From the NCBI GenBank assembly GCA_029244725.1, contig JAQWQJ010000089.1:248001-312000 (forward strand): a stretch of 64,000 nt of DNA, given 5' to 3'. Made by a program: the position numbers and the translations under genes. Of this stretch, positions 25,777 through 35,953 are shown in pieces. Under the pieces are notes generated by a model. The model made no database searches, was not told where the DNA came from, and saw nothing but the letters and a program-made list of their open reading frames with translations. Each line of letters starts with the position of its first letter. Position 1 is the stretch's first letter. The stretch is from Paracoccaceae bacterium (GTDB taxonomy: Bacteria; Pseudomonadota; Alphaproteobacteria; Rhodobacterales; Rhodobacteraceae).

Positions 25777-26952
25777 ATGATTGATACCAGAACCCGCGCA
25801 ACGTTTTCGCCACCAATTCTAGAAGCAAAGCTGATGGCGCAATCAACGGTGCTGCCCGACGACTTGTCTCTGCTTGATTTTTCGCAAGCTGCGCCAGCGA
25901 CACCTCCGCCAGCTTCAATGCTTGAGGTTCTCGGAGAGGCTGTAAAAGACACTGCAAGCTTGCATTTGTATGGGCCGGTTCTCGGCCAACCTAACCTGCG
26001 AGAAGCCGTGGCTGAGAAAACTGCTCAGTTATACAACGGGGTTATCCGCGCCGATCAGATAGCAATTACATCCGGCTGTAATCAGGCATTCGCCGCTACG
26101 ATCGCTGCTTTGACGACGCAAGGGGATGAAGTTATCATCCCAACCCCTTGGTATTTCAATCATAAAATGTGGCTCGATATGAGTGGTGTCACGGCCGTGC
26201 CACTTAATGTAGACACCACTTTCCTTCCCGACCCGGAAATAGCGCGTGGGCTGATAAGCCAGAAAACCCGCGCGATTGCTTTGGTTTCCCCAAACAACCC
26301 AACAGGCGTCGAGTACCCAGCCGAGTTGATTGAGGCGTTCTATCTTCTTGCCCGAGAATTCAATATTTCTCTGATCTTAGACGAAACCTACCGAGATTTT
26401 CGCATTTCAGACGCGCGTGCGCATGACCTGTTCGCCGATCCCGATTGGCCAGATGCCCTAATCCATCTCTATTCGTTTTCGAAGTCCTTCCACATGGCAG
26501 GACACCGTCTGGGCGTCATCGCAAGTTCTGCCGCGAACCTATCTGAGATCGGCAAGTTTTTGGACACTGTCACCATCTGCCCGTCAGGCGTTGGTCAGGC
26601 AGGCGCTCTCTGGGGGCTGAAAAATCTAGACACATGGTTAGAAGACGAACGTCAAGAGATCCTTTTGCGGGGCAAAACGGTTCGAGATGTTTTTCAATCG
26701 CTCAAGGCTCAGGGTTGGATTTTGCATACAAGCGGTGCCTATTTTGCTTACGTCGAACACCCTGATGCGGCAAAACACGAAAATCCTGCGCAGCATATCC
26801 TTAGCAAAACCGGAATATTAATGCTGCCAGCGTCAATGTTCAGACCAGAGGCTCAGGATGGTGGTAAAACCCAGTTTAGGGTCGCGTTCGCCAATTTGGG
26901 TTCAGACAAAATTCGCGAAATGGGCGATAGATTGGCTGATTTCAGCTTCTAG
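25777..26952 (+). CDS. PLP-dependent aminotransferase, class I/II
   Basis: A 391-residue fold-type I aminotransferase. PLP contacts are visible: SPNNPTG (171-177, Asn174), LDETYRDFR (Asp202, Tyr205), SFSKSFHMAGHRLG with Schiff-base Lys236 and phosphate-binding Arg244. Closest in feel to the aspartate/aromatic aminotransferase group, but the substrate cannot be assigned. It starts 30 bases after the gpt terminator and is followed by the PpiD-like gene. The first 30 residues are variable and the true start could be a later codon. Confidence 0.9.
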   Translation: MIDTRTRATFSPPILEAKLMAQSTVLPDDLSLLDFSQAAPATPPPASMLEVLGEAVKDTASLHLYGPVLGQPNLREAVAEKTAQLYNGVIRADQIAITSGCNQAFAATIAALTTQGDEVIIPTPWYFNHKMWLDMSGVTAVPLNVDTTFLPDPEIARGLISQKTRAIALVSPNNPTGVEYPAELIEAFYLLAREFNISLILDETYRDFRISDARAHDLFADPDWPDALIHLYSFSKSFHMAGHRLGVIASSAANLSEIGKFLDTVTICPSGVGQAGALWGLKNLDTWLEDERQEILLRGKTVRDVFQSLKAQGWILHTSGAYFAYVEHPDAAKHENPAQHILSKTGILMLPASMFRPEAQDGGKTQFRVAFANLGSDKIREMGDRLADFSF

Positions 26953-27014
26953 CTTGCCCCCTTTACGATCAACGCGTAGACACCAATCCTGAAACAACAA
27001 CAAAGGGTTCAGGG

Positions 27015-28859
27015 ATGGCTAAGAAAGTCGGCTCCAAGGTGTTTGTCTGGATATTGCTAGGCATGATCATCGTTGGCTTGATAGGTTTCGGATCGACCAA
27101 TTTGGGTGGCACTTTGCGATCAATTGGAACCGTCGGAGATAAAGACCTATCCATAAACGGCTACGCCCGCGCGCTTCAGTCCGAATTACGTGCATTAGAA
27201 GCACAAACCGGCCAGCAGATCTCCTTTTCTCAGGCCCAGTTGTTTGGTGTCGATCAACAAGTTCTATCTCGGATCGTAACATCGCGTTTGTTAGATGCAG
27301 AAGCTGCGCGCCTCGGCATTTCCGTCGGCGATGAAACTCTGCGTAGACAGTTGCTTCAAGTCTCAAGTTTTCAGGGTATTGACGGTCAATTCGACCGCAA
27401 CACGTATCAGTTGGCACTAGAAAATGCTGGCGTGGACGAGCGCGAGTATGAAGCTCAATTGCGCGATGAAATCTCAAGCTCGTTGTTGCAGACAGCACTT
27501 CTAGGCAATTTGAACACCAATCCAGTGTATGCAGAAAGCTTTGCAAGCTACCTGACTGAAACGCGAAGCGTGACTTGGGCACCTGTTGAAGCGAGCCAAT
27601 TGGATGAAGTGGTCCCTTCCCCATCCGAAGCTGACCTCAAAACGTTCTACGACGACAATATCGCAAGCTATACCTTGCCTGAAACGCGCCAAATTACCTA
27701 TGCGTGGATCACGCCAGAAATGTTGATCGATACCGTTGATGTCGACGAGCAGAGCCTTCAAGACGCCTATGCCCGACGCGAGTCTGAGTTTAACACGCCC
27801 GAACGTCGTTTAGTTGAACGTCTGATTTTCGGCTCTGAGGCGGATGCGCAAGCTGCTGCTAATCGTCTAGCCGCGAATACTGCGACATTCAAAGAGCTGG
27901 TCACTGAACGGGGTCTTGAACTGAGCGATATTGATCTTGGTGATGTGTCTGTTAGCCAATTAGGCTCAGCGGGCGAAACTGTTTTTGCAAGTGATGCTCT
28001 TGGAGTTGTAGGCCCAGTAAATGTCGATCTTGGTGCTGCATTGTTCCGTGTTAATGGAATTTTAGCCGCTCAATCTACCACCTTCGAAGAAGCGTTGCCT
28101 CTGTTGCGCGACGAACTGGCCGCCGACCGTGCGCGCCGTGTCATCGACGCTCAAGTCTCTGATCTTGAAGACTTGCTGGCGGCAGGTGCAACACTTGAGG
28201 ACCTCGCAGCTGACACTGAAATGGAGTTGGCGCAAATTGGCTGGCACAGTGCGATATTTGATGGCATCGCTGGTTATGCGGCCTTCCGCAGTGAAGCCGG
28301 TGTGGTTCGTCTTGACGATTTTCCTGCAATCGCGAACCTCGGCGACGGCGGTGTATTTGCACTACGCCTCGACGGTATTGATGCCGCACGTCCAGAAGAT
28401 TTTGACGCGGTACGTGATCAAGTTGAGCAAGGTTGGGCACAGCAGAAAGAAACCGAGCTGCTTGTAGAAAAAGCAACCGCGTTCAAGGCATCTCTGGATT
28501 CTGGCGGATCGTTTGAAAGTCTTGGCCTGACGGCGAATGTTGAATCGGGTCTAAGCCTTCGTGGACGCCCTGCAGGCGTACCTGCGGATGTATCAGTTGT
28601 TGCGTTTGAGCTGCGCGACAATGGTGAAATTAAGGTTTCTGACACGCTTGAGGGCATTTTCGTCGTGCGTTTGGATGAAATCGTCGCTGCAGATATGGCG
28701 TCTGAGGATACTCAATCGCTTATCGAAGCAATTGAACAACAGACATCCTCGGCCGTTGATCAAGATGTGTTTGCAGCCTTCGCCGAAGCAGTGCGTCTTC
28801 GTACAGACATCGAAGTGAACCAGCAGGCAGTCAATGCCGTGCATGCCAACTTTCAATAG
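27015..28859 (+). CDS. PpiD/SurA-like membrane-anchored peptidyl-prolyl isomerase
   Basis: A 614-residue inner-membrane chaperone with one N-terminal anchor (FVWILLGMIIVGLIGFG, about 10-26) and a large periplasmic part. The SurA_N-like domain follows at about 40-160 (NGYARALQSELRALEAQ, VLSRIVTSRLLDAEAARLG). A parvulin-type domain around 255-360 is degenerate, so prolyl isomerase activity is uncertain. Such proteins help fold exported outer-membrane proteins. The gene ends 11 bases before trpE, so trpE is probably read from the same transcript, an arrangement I recall in Rhodobacteraceae. Confidence 0.88.
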   Translation: MAKKVGSKVFVWILLGMIIVGLIGFGSTNLGGTLRSIGTVGDKDLSINGYARALQSELRALEAQTGQQISFSQAQLFGVDQQVLSRIVTSRLLDAEAARLGISVGDETLRRQLLQVSSFQGIDGQFDRNTYQLALENAGVDEREYEAQLRDEISSSLLQTALLGNLNTNPVYAESFASYLTETRSVTWAPVEASQLDEVVPSPSEADLKTFYDDNIASYTLPETRQITYAWITPEMLIDTVDVDEQSLQDAYARRESEFNTPERRLVERLIFGSEADAQAAANRLAANTATFKELVTERGLELSDIDLGDVSVSQLGSAGETVFASDALGVVGPVNVDLGAALFRVNGILAAQSTTFEEALPLLRDELAADRARRVIDAQVSDLEDLLAAGATLEDLAADTEMELAQIGWHSAIFDGIAGYAAFRSEAGVVRLDDFPAIANLGDGGVFALRLDGIDAARPEDFDAVRDQVEQGWAQQKETELLVEKATAFKASLDSGGSFESLGLTANVESGLSLRGRPAGVPADVSVVAFELRDNGEIKVSDTLEGIFVVRLDEIVAADMASEDTQSLIEAIEQQTSSAVDQDVFAAFAEAVRLRTDIEVNQQAVNAVHANFQ

Positions 28860-28870
28860 AGGCTAGACCC

Positions 28871-30379
28871 GTGGCGTTAACACCATCGTTTGAAGAGTTT
28901 CGCACAGGTTATGACGCCGGTAAAAATCAGGTGGTCTATGCACGGCTTGCCGCAGATCTAGACACGCCGGTTTCTCTGATGATGCGTCTTACCGCCGGGC
29001 AAAAAGACAGTTTTGTCTTGGAATCGGTTACCGGTGGCGAAGTCCGTGGTCGCTATTCAATCATCGGCATGAAGCCTGATATCCTATGGCGTTGCCATGG
29101 CGAAGAAGCCGCGATCAATCGCCAAGCGCGATTTGAACCTGATGGATATGTTCAGGTTGACGAAGACCCGCTTGCGTCGCTTCGCTCGTTAATCGAGGAA
29201 AGCCATATCGACTTGCCCAGCGATCTTCCTGCCGCCAGCGCGGGTTTGTTCGGATATCTGGGTTATGACATGATCCGCTTGGTCGAAGAGCTGCCAAACG
29301 TGAACCCTGATCCACTTGGTCTGCCCGACGCTGTCTTGATGCGTCCTAGTGTTGTGGCTGTGCTTGACGGCGTCAAAGGTGAAGTGACCATCGTGTCGCC
29401 GGCATGGCTAGAAGACGGTCAATCAGCCCGCGCCGCCTATGCACAAGCGGCTGAACGCGTCATGGATGCACTCCGCGATCTCGACCGTCCTTTGCCTGCT
29501 GACAATCGTGAATTTGGGTCCGCAGAACCACTGCCGGATCCCGTCTCGAATTTTACGCATCAGGGCTATCTCGACGCGGTCGAAAAAGCGAAAGAATACA
29601 TCCGTGCCGGTGACATTTTTCAGGTCGTTCCTTCTCAGAGGTGGACACAGGAATTTCCACACCCGCCTCTGGCGCTCTATCGATCATTGCGCCGAACAAA
29701 CCCATCGCCGTTTATGTTCTTTTTCAACTTTGGTGGCTTTCAAGTTGTTGGGGCAAGTCCCGAAATCCTCGTCAGGGTTTTTGGTAACGAAGTGACTATT
29801 CGCCCAATTGCAGGCACCCGTCCCCGTGGAAAAACACCAGAACAAGACAAAGCGTTGGAAGAAGACTTGTTGGCGGATGCAAAAGAGTTGGCAGAGCATC
29901 TAATGTTGCTGGATCTCGGCCGAAACGATACTGGCAAAGTTTCAAAAATTGGAACTGTTCGCCCAACTGAAGAATTCATTATCGAACGCTACAGCCACGT
30001 CATGCACATCGTTTCCAATGTAATAGGTGAGCTGGCCGACGACCAAGACGCTTTGTCTGCACTGCTGTCAGGCCTGCCTGCTGGCACAGTCTCTGGCGCC
30101 CCTAAAGTCCGCGCGATGGAGATCATCGACGAGCTAGAACCTGAAAAACGTGGCGTCTATGGCGGTGGGGTTGGATATTTCAGCGCAGGCGGCGATATGG
30201 ATATGTGTATCGCTTTGCGTACTGCAGTTGTGAAAGATGCAAAGCTTTACGTTCAGGCTGGTGGCGGTGTTGTTTGCGACAGCGATCCAGAAAGCGAATT
30301 CATGGAAACTATCAATAAATCCAAAGCTTTACGCGCCGCAGCCGAAGACGCAGCGCGATTTATTAACAGTTCTAACTAG
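28871..30379 (+). CDS. trpE: Anthranilate synthase component I
   Basis: The 502-residue chorismate-using subunit, first enzyme of tryptophan synthesis. The N-terminal feedback domain has TPVSLMMRL and SFVLESVTGGEVRGRYS. The catalytic domain has IRAGDIFQVVPSQRW, NPSPFMFFFNF, IRPIAGTRPRGKT and LLDLGRNDTGKVSKIG. It starts 11 bases after the PpiD-like gene, leaving no room for a trp leader peptide. Its glutaminase partner trpG lies beyond a reverse-strand gene. The stop is 4 bases from the convergent YibQ-like stop. Confidence 0.96.
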   Translation: MALTPSFEEFRTGYDAGKNQVVYARLAADLDTPVSLMMRLTAGQKDSFVLESVTGGEVRGRYSIIGMKPDILWRCHGEEAAINRQARFEPDGYVQVDEDPLASLRSLIEESHIDLPSDLPAASAGLFGYLGYDMIRLVEELPNVNPDPLGLPDAVLMRPSVVAVLDGVKGEVTIVSPAWLEDGQSARAAYAQAAERVMDALRDLDRPLPADNREFGSAEPLPDPVSNFTHQGYLDAVEKAKEYIRAGDIFQVVPSQRWTQEFPHPPLALYRSLRRTNPSPFMFFFNFGGFQVVGASPEILVRVFGNEVTIRPIAGTRPRGKTPEQDKALEEDLLADAKELAEHLMLLDLGRNDTGKVSKIGTVRPTEEFIIERYSHVMHIVSNVIGELADDQDALSALLSGLPAGTVSGAPKVRAMEIIDELEPEKRGVYGGGVGYFSAGGDMDMCIALRTAVVKDAKLYVQAGGGVVCDSDPESEFMETINKSKALRAAAEDAARFINSSN

Positions 30380-30383
30380 CGCT

Positions 30384-31601
30384 CTATTGCTGCCAAATCG
30401 TAGAAACCGGCGTCAAAGCGACACTGGTTGCGCGGTCCTGTAAACCCCACAAAAGCAACGCGGAAATCGTGGCTGGACGTAAGCGACCTACCATAACAAC
30501 TGACCCTTCTTGCCGCGCTTTAAAGGCCGCTTGATCAAGAAAGCGTCGAATAACCGAAGCGTTCTGACCACTAGCATCAAAGTCACGGAACAACGTCGCC
30601 ACGGGCAGATCCCTCCCATCAGCCTGTTGTTGCGCTGCATTCAATCCCTTTGAGCGAAGAACCAATCCGTTGCCGGTGTCCTCAACCATTTTCAGAACTG
30701 CCTCGGCCAGTTCCATATTGCCCTGAAGACCGCCGTTCGTACCCTCAAGGAAACCAACCGCACCTGGAATGCTTTCAATGGTCGGCGCAAGGGCAATTTC
30801 GGCCAAGGATGCATCACCGCTTTCTGGTAAGTCTGCCGTAACGAGCAGCTCAAACCCTTTGCTACGATACCTTTCTGCTGCTTCAAGCGCATCGTCCCGA
30901 AGGGGATCTATTGCGAAAGAAATCGGATAAGGGAAGCTCGCGAGCGCCTCAGGGCCAATATTGTATTCGCCGGTGTCGATCAAAATGATGGCCATTAACG
31001 GGCGATCGTCTATCGCTTCAGGTTCAGTCATCGGTTCTTGCAGTGCATCATCGCTCGAAGTTTCACCGCTAATCGTTGGAAGACGATTTGTGACGACGGT
31101 CGTATCTTCTGCCAAAGGCGCGTCCGGTGACAACGTCTTACTTTCCTCAATCAAAACTTCCGAAATCGCGGTCGTGGCCACTGCATTCTGCACTGGCTCT
31201 GTCGACTCAGTTGCTATCGACAGATTGGTTTCTGCCTCTGGCGCTGCAGGGGCTACGGTAGTCGATGTATCGACCATCGGTTGATTGTCTTCAGAAACTT
31301 CAGGCAGGCTTTCATTCTCATCGCTGACTTCGGCAAGGTTGCTTTCAGCGTCGCCTGTCGTGGGCACTATTGCCGAGGTCGTCTCAGCAAGCGCAGGTGC
31401 ATCTTCAATGGTGGGCGATGCCATCTGAGGCGTAGGCGTAGGATCTTCCACAGGCATTGTAGGCGCCACAGTCACTTGCGGCTCAGGGGCCATGATTTCT
31501 GCGTTGGGGTCAGGCATTGGCGCCAGCAAAGATACGGCTGCCAAAAACAGGGCCGTGAACAGTCCGCCACAAATGATACCAAATAATAGTCCGCGTGCCA
31601 C
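30384..31601 (-). CDS. Divergent polysaccharide deacetylase (YibQ-like)
   Basis: A 405-residue protein using the GTG start at 31601, with GGGAG upstream; a TTG at 31667 would add residues without a ribosome site. An N-terminal membrane anchor (LFGIICGGLFTALFLAAVSL) is followed by a long low-complexity linker rich in Pro, Thr, Glu and Ala (about 30-180). The C-terminal domain belongs to the divergent polysaccharide deacetylase (DUF610) group: IILIDTGEYNIGPEALASFP, PISFAIDPLRDDALEAA, GAVGFLEGTNGG. The Asp that binds metal in true deacetylases is partly kept. Substrate unknown. The gene separates trpE from trpG. Confidence 0.82.
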   Translation of the reverse strand: MARGLLFGIICGGLFTALFLAAVSLLAPMPDPNAEIMAPEPQVTVAPTMPVEDPTPTPQMASPTIEDAPALAETTSAIVPTTGDAESNLAEVSDENESLPEVSEDNQPMVDTSTTVAPAAPEAETNLSIATESTEPVQNAVATTAISEVLIEESKTLSPDAPLAEDTTVVTNRLPTISGETSSDDALQEPMTEPEAIDDRPLMAIILIDTGEYNIGPEALASFPYPISFAIDPLRDDALEAAERYRSKGFELLVTADLPESGDASLAEIALAPTIESIPGAVGFLEGTNGGLQGNMELAEAVLKMVEDTGNGLVLRSKGLNAAQQQADGRDLPVATLFRDFDASGQNASVIRRFLDQAAFKARQEGSVVMVGRLRPATISALLLWGLQDRATSVALTPVSTIWQQ

Positions 31602-31727
31602 TCGATCGCTCCCGACTAGGGTTCTTTGTTTTTTGGTATAATGCGCCCTCTTGACGGTCCGGCGCAACCCTGAGCATGTATATCCCGACTATACAGATAA
31701 CAAATACACAAAAACGCGGAAAATCCG

Positions 31728-32309
31728 ATGCTTCTCCTGATCGATAACTACGATAGTTTTACGTATAATCTTGTTCATTACCTCGGTGAACTAGGAACCG
31801 AGGTGGTCGTGCGCAGAAACGATGCCATCGACGTCCAAGAAGCGATGGCCATGAATCCCGCAGGTATTTTGCTTTCCCCCGGCCCGTGTGACCCAGATCA
31901 GGCCGGAATTTGTTTGGCGATCACAGAAGCTGCTGCCGAAGCGAAGACGCCATTAATGGGCGTTTGCTTAGGTCATCAGACAATCGGGCAGGTGTTTGGT
32001 GGCAATGTGATCCGCTGTCATGAAATTGTTCACGGTAAAATGGGCATGATGCATCACACCGGCAAAGGGTTATTCAAAGACCTGCCGACCCCTTTTGAAG
32101 CCACTCGCTACCACTCACTGGTTGTTGAGCGCGAATCTCTTCCCGAGTGTCTTGAGATCACCGCTGAACTTGAGGATGGTTTGATCATGGGGCTTCAACA
32201 CAAAGAACTTCCGATCCACGGTGTCCAATTCCACCCGGAATCTATCGCAAGCCAACATGGTCATGCCCTGTTGCAAAACTTTTTGAATGAATTGAAGGTG
32301 CCCGCATGA
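31728..32309 (+). CDS. trpG: Anthranilate synthase glutaminase component
   Basis: A 193-residue class I glutamine amidotransferase supplying ammonia to TrpE. Catalytic Cys80 lies in [11 protein letters not shown], and His169 and Glu171 in [11 protein letters not shown]. The N-terminus has the usual [17 protein letters not shown]. It overlaps trpD by ATGA. It opens the trpGDC-moaC-moeA run. A possible -35 hexamer TTGACG lies at 31651-31656, with no good -10. Confidence 0.96.
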   Translation: MLLLIDNYDSFTYNLVHYLGELGTEVVVRRNDAIDVQEAMAMNPAGILLSPGPCDPDQAGICLAITEAAAEAKTPLMGVCLGHQTIGQVFGGNVIRCHEIVHGKMGMMHHTGKGLFKDLPTPFEATRYHSLVVERESLPECLEITAELEDGLIMGLQHKELPIHGVQFHPESIASQHGHALLQNFLNELKVPA

Positions 32310-33322
32310 GCGATGCCATGAAGCCAATCATCAACGTCGCTAGCGAAGGCCCCCTATCACGCGACCAAGCCGAATCTGCATTCCAAATCCTGTTCGAAGG
32401 CGAGGCGACGCCGTCCCAAATCGGCGGTCTGCTTATGGCAATGCGCACACGTGGCGAAACCGTTGATGAATATGCAGCGGCAGCGGCAGTGATGCGCGCC
32501 AAATGCTTGCCTGTAAATGCCCCTGTGGGTGCCATGGATATCGTTGGTACTGGCGGCGATGGAAAACACACGCTCAATATCTCAACCGCCACGGCATTCG
32601 TCACGGCCGGTGCAGGTGTCGTCGTTGCAAAACACGGCAATAAAAACCTCAGCTCGAAATCTGGTACTGCGGACGTGCAAACACAAATGGGCGTCAACGT
32701 TATGGTCGGACCGGAAATCGTACAGAAGGCGCTTGATGAATGCGGTATCGCATTCATGATGGCCCCAATGCACCACCCGGCAGTGAAATATGTAATGCCT
32801 GTGCGTCAAGAACTTGGGTGTCGAACGATGTTCAATATCCTCGGCCCCTTGACCAATCCTGCGGGCGTGAAACGCCAACTTACAGGTGCCTTCTCAAAAG
32901 ATCTGATCCGCCCGATGGCAGAAACGCTCGGTCAATTGGGTAGCGAGCGCGCTTGGTTGGTCCATGGCTCAGATGGCACTGACGAACTGACGATCACCGG
33001 TATTTCATGGGTTGCAGCCCTGGAAGAGGAGGGTTCGGTCAAAGAAATCGAACTTCACCCCGAAGACGCGGGCCTGCCTGTGCATCCGTTTGAAGCCATC
33101 ATCGGAGGCACGCCCGAGGAAAACGCCACTGCTTTCCGTGCACTCCTCAACGGCCAGCCATCAGCTTACCGTGATGCAGTTTTGTTGAACTCAGCAGCAG
33201 CAATCGTCGTGGCCGGCAAAACTGATGATCTGAAAGAGGCGCGTGACATGGCAATCGAAAGCATCGACAGCGGGGCAGCCTTGTCTAAAATCAAAGCGTT
33301 GGCCAAAATCACCAACCTCTGA
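32306..33322 (+). CDS. trpD: Anthranilate phosphoribosyltransferase
   Basis: A 338-residue enzyme that transfers phosphoribose to anthranilate. It has the PRPP-binding [15 protein letters not shown], then [18 protein letters not shown], and [13 protein letters not shown]. Four-base overlap with trpG. A palindromic spacer separates it from trpC. Confidence 0.96.
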   Translation: MSDAMKPIINVASEGPLSRDQAESAFQILFEGEATPSQIGGLLMAMRTRGETVDEYAAAAAVMRAKCLPVNAPVGAMDIVGTGGDGKHTLNISTATAFVTAGAGVVVAKHGNKNLSSKSGTADVQTQMGVNVMVGPEIVQKALDECGIAFMMAPMHHPAVKYVMPVRQELGCRTMFNILGPLTNPAGVKRQLTGAFSKDLIRPMAETLGQLGSERAWLVHGSDGTDELTITGISWVAALEEEGSVKEIELHPEDAGLPVHPFEAIIGGTPEENATAFRALLNGQPSAYRDAVLLNSAAAIVVAGKTDDLKEARDMAIESIDSGAALSKIKALAKITNL

Positions 33323-33351
33323 ACTTTATCTTGCTCAAAATACCTCGGGGT

Positions 33352-33368
33352 TTGGGGCAGCGCCCCAA
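33352..33368. repeat. Palindromic intergenic element between trpD and trpC
   Basis: TTGGGGC-AGC-GCCCCAA, a 7-bp stem inside a G/C-rich spacer that begins TTGCTCAAAATACCTCGGGG. I recognise this as the sort of palindromic spacer found many times in Rhodobacteraceae genomes after genes. It has no T-tract and probably acts as an mRNA stabiliser within the operon. Confidence 0.5.
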
Positions 33369-33412
33369 TCCCTGCCCTTTCCCCAGTCCCATCGATTAGT
33401 TAAACAGACCAC

Positions 33413-34222
33413 ATGACACAGACAGCACTCGACCGTATCAAATCCTACAAGCTGGATGAAATCCAAGCCGACAAGCGCACGACCCCATTGGCCGAAGTTG
33501 AGGCTGCAGCAAAGGCTGCAAGCCCAACACGCGGTTTTGCGTCGGCACTGATGAAAGCCAGCAAGACAGGTTATGGCCTGATTGCCGAAGTCAAAAAGGC
33601 TTCGCCGTCAAAGGGTTTGATCCGTGCTGATTTTGAGCCTGCAAGCCTTGCCAAAGCGTATGAGAGCGGCGGTGCAACCTGCCTCTCGGTCTTGACCGAT
33701 ACCCCAAGCTTTCAAGGCGCAAAGCCCTTCCTGAATGCCGCCCGCTCAGCAACCTCGCTACCCGCATTACGCAAGGACTTCATGTACGATACATATCAAG
33801 TCGCCGAAGCGCGCGCACTAGGCGCGGATTGCATCTTGATAATCATGGCAAGCGTAACTGATCTACAAGCGCAGGAGCTTGAAGATGCTGCTTTTTCTTG
33901 GGGAATGGACGTGCTGATTGAATCGCATGACGCGCCTGAACTTGAGCGCGCATTAAAGCTGAAATCGCCCCTGATCGGCGTCAACAATCGCAACTTGAAA
34001 ACCTTTGAGACAACTTTGGATACGACACGTCAACTGGCAAAAATCGTGCCAGACGACCGTATCTTGATTTCTGAAAGCGGTCTTTCGACCCCTGAAGATT
34101 TAGCCGCAATGACGGAGCACGGTGCCCGATGCTTCTTGATCGGTGAAAGCCTGATGCGCCAAGAGAACGTCGAAATAGCTACCCGTGAGTTGCTGGCAAA
34201 CCCAATGGCGGGAGCTGCATAA
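33413..34222 (+). CDS. trpC: Indole-3-glycerol phosphate synthase
   Basis: A 269-residue TIM-barrel enzyme that closes the indole ring. Hallmarks: [52 protein letters not shown] and [12 protein letters not shown]. Its TAA stop overlaps the moaC ATG by one base. Confidence 0.96.
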   Translation: MTQTALDRIKSYKLDEIQADKRTTPLAEVEAAAKAASPTRGFASALMKASKTGYGLIAEVKKASPSKGLIRADFEPASLAKAYESGGATCLSVLTDTPSFQGAKPFLNAARSATSLPALRKDFMYDTYQVAEARALGADCILIIMASVTDLQAQELEDAAFSWGMDVLIESHDAPELERALKLKSPLIGVNNRNLKTFETTLDTTRQLAKIVPDDRILISESGLSTPEDLAAMTEHGARCFLIGESLMRQENVEIATRELLANPMAGAA

Positions 34223-34698
34223 TGTCTGGACTTAGCCATTTTGATCAGGACGGAAACGCCCACATGGTCGATGTTTCAGATAAGGCCGTTACCGACCGCA
34301 TTGCGACGGCTGAAGGTTGGGTGAAAATGGCGGCTGAAACCTTTGACGTTATTGCAGAGGGTCGCGCTAAAAAGGGTGATGTCATTGGCGTTGCCCGTCT
34401 CGCAGGCATCATGGGTGCTAAGAAAACCCCTGATCTGATCCCGCTTTGCCATCCTCTTCCTGTCACCAAGGTCGCAGTTGACCTGACGCTTGATCCCGAT
34501 CTGCCGGGGCTGCATTTGTCTGCAACTGTAAAAACTTCTGGCCAAACCGGGGTCGAGATGGAGGCTTTGACAGCCGTCTCTGTGACCGCCTTAACCGTCT
34601 ACGACATGGCAAAAGCTGTCGACAAATCGATGGAAATTGGCGGCATCCGCGTCACACTGAAAGATGGTGGGAAATCTGGGCGTTACGAGGCGTCATGA
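34222..34698 (+). CDS. moaC: Cyclic pyranopterin monophosphate synthase
   Basis: A 158-residue enzyme that converts the MoaA product to cyclic pyranopterin monophosphate in molybdenum cofactor synthesis. Motifs: [41 protein letters not shown] and [14 protein letters not shown], followed by [11 protein letters not shown]. It overlaps trpC by one base and moeA by four, so trpC-moaC-moeA is tightly coupled. Confidence 0.96.
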   Translation: MSGLSHFDQDGNAHMVDVSDKAVTDRIATAEGWVKMAAETFDVIAEGRAKKGDVIGVARLAGIMGAKKTPDLIPLCHPLPVTKVAVDLTLDPDLPGLHLSATVKTSGQTGVEMEALTAVSVTALTVYDMAKAVDKSMEIGGIRVTLKDGGKSGRYEAS

Positions 34699-35861
34699 TA
34701 ACTGTTGACGAGGCTCTGTCGCATCTTTTCAGCCTCGCCGACCCGCAGGGAACTGAATGCGTTCCTCTAGCGAAATCTGTCGGGCGGGTTCTGGCTACCG
34801 CTGCTAAGGCAACACGCAATCAACCACCATTTTCTGCCTCTGCCATGGATGGTTACGCCGTTGCAGGAACCGCCGAAAAGGGTGCTCAGTACAACGTCAT
34901 AGGCGAGTCTGCCGCCGGAACTGGATACAATGATTCAGTCAGATCCGGCCAAGCCATCCGCATTTTCACAGGCGCGCCGGTGCCTGAGGGTTGTGACACT
35001 GTCGTCATCCAAGAGGACGTGACCTGTATTGGCGACCAGATCACGGTTACGGGCGACCACCGTGGCAGCAACATTCGACCCGCTGGTGGTGATTTCAAAA
35101 TTGGCCAAACATTGACGACCCCCAGACTGCTTTCGGCCAATGACATAGCACTTCTTGCCTCAATGAATATTCCAACGATCGAGGTTTTTCGTAAGCCCGA
35201 CGTGGCCCTGATTTCGACTGGCAACGAACTTGTAATGCCGGGGGAAACCCCGGGCCCGGACCAAATTATCGCCTCCAACACGTTTGGCCTTAAAGCATTG
35301 CTTGAAAGTCATGGCGCAAAGGTTCGAATTCTACCCATCGCTCGTGACAACGTCGCCTCACTTGAACAGGTGTTTGATTTAGCAGCGGATGCTGACCTTA
35401 TCGTGACGATTGGCGGGGCCTCTGTTGGCGATCATGATCTCGTCGGCAAAGTCGCGCAGCAAAAAGGCATGGAGCAAAGCTTTTACAAAATCGCAATGCG
35501 CCCCGGTAAGCCTTTAATGGCTGGTCGAATGGGTGACGCTATGATGGTCGGTCTTCCCGGCAATCCTGTGTCTGCAATGGTGTGTGGTCATGTGTTTTTA
35601 ATACCAGTCATTCAAGCGATGCTTGGACTTGGCAACAACAAGCGACAATCACTTTCTGCGGTTCTCGCAAATTCGATTGGTGCCAACGGCCCACGCGAAC
35701 ATTATATGCGCGCGGTTGTGCAAAACGGGCAGTTAACAGTTTTTGAAAAACAAGACAGCTCACTGTTAACGGTTTTGGCAGATGCTAATGCATTGTTAAT
35801 TCGACCGGTGAACGGTGTTGCGCTAACTGCTGGTGCTCAGATTCAATATTTGCCCATTTAG
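34695..35861 (+). CDS. moeA: Molybdopterin molybdenumtransferase
   Basis: A 388-residue enzyme that inserts molybdate into adenylylated molybdopterin. Features include [42 protein letters not shown], the MPT-binding [12 protein letters not shown] and [11 protein letters not shown], and [13 protein letters not shown]. Last gene of the trpGDC-moaC-moeA run; the lexA promoter begins about 30 bases after its stop. Confidence 0.95.
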   Translation: MITVDEALSHLFSLADPQGTECVPLAKSVGRVLATAAKATRNQPPFSASAMDGYAVAGTAEKGAQYNVIGESAAGTGYNDSVRSGQAIRIFTGAPVPEGCDTVVIQEDVTCIGDQITVTGDHRGSNIRPAGGDFKIGQTLTTPRLLSANDIALLASMNIPTIEVFRKPDVALISTGNELVMPGETPGPDQIIASNTFGLKALLESHGAKVRILPIARDNVASLEQVFDLAADADLIVTIGGASVGDHDLVGKVAQQKGMEQSFYKIAMRPGKPLMAGRMGDAMMVGLPGNPVSAMVCGHVFLIPVIQAMLGLGNNKRQSLSAVLANSIGANGPREHYMRAVVQNGQLTVFEKQDSSLLTVLADANALLIRPVNGVALTAGAQIQYLPI

Positions 35862-35891
35862 CGGTCCGACTAAACAACATATCGAAGATTG

Positions 35892-35920
35892 TTGACACAA
35901 AACAAGAACAGCAATAGAAC
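35892..35920 (+). promoter_or_regulatory. lexA: lexA promoter with SOS box
   Basis: TTGACA (35892-35897), 17-base spacer, TAGAAC (35915-35920). The LexA site GAAC-AGCAATA-GAAC (35906-35920) is the complement of the alphaproteobacterial SOS motif GTTC-N7-GTTC and covers the -10 element, so LexA binding would block its own gene. Confidence 0.8.
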
Positions 35921-35953
35921 AAAAGGGAACACTTCGATCTAAGGAGTCCCAGA

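Noticed and set aside
28840-28871. trp leader peptide and attenuator before trpE
   Set aside because: Only 11 bases separate the upstream gene from trpE and no Trp-rich short frame is present.
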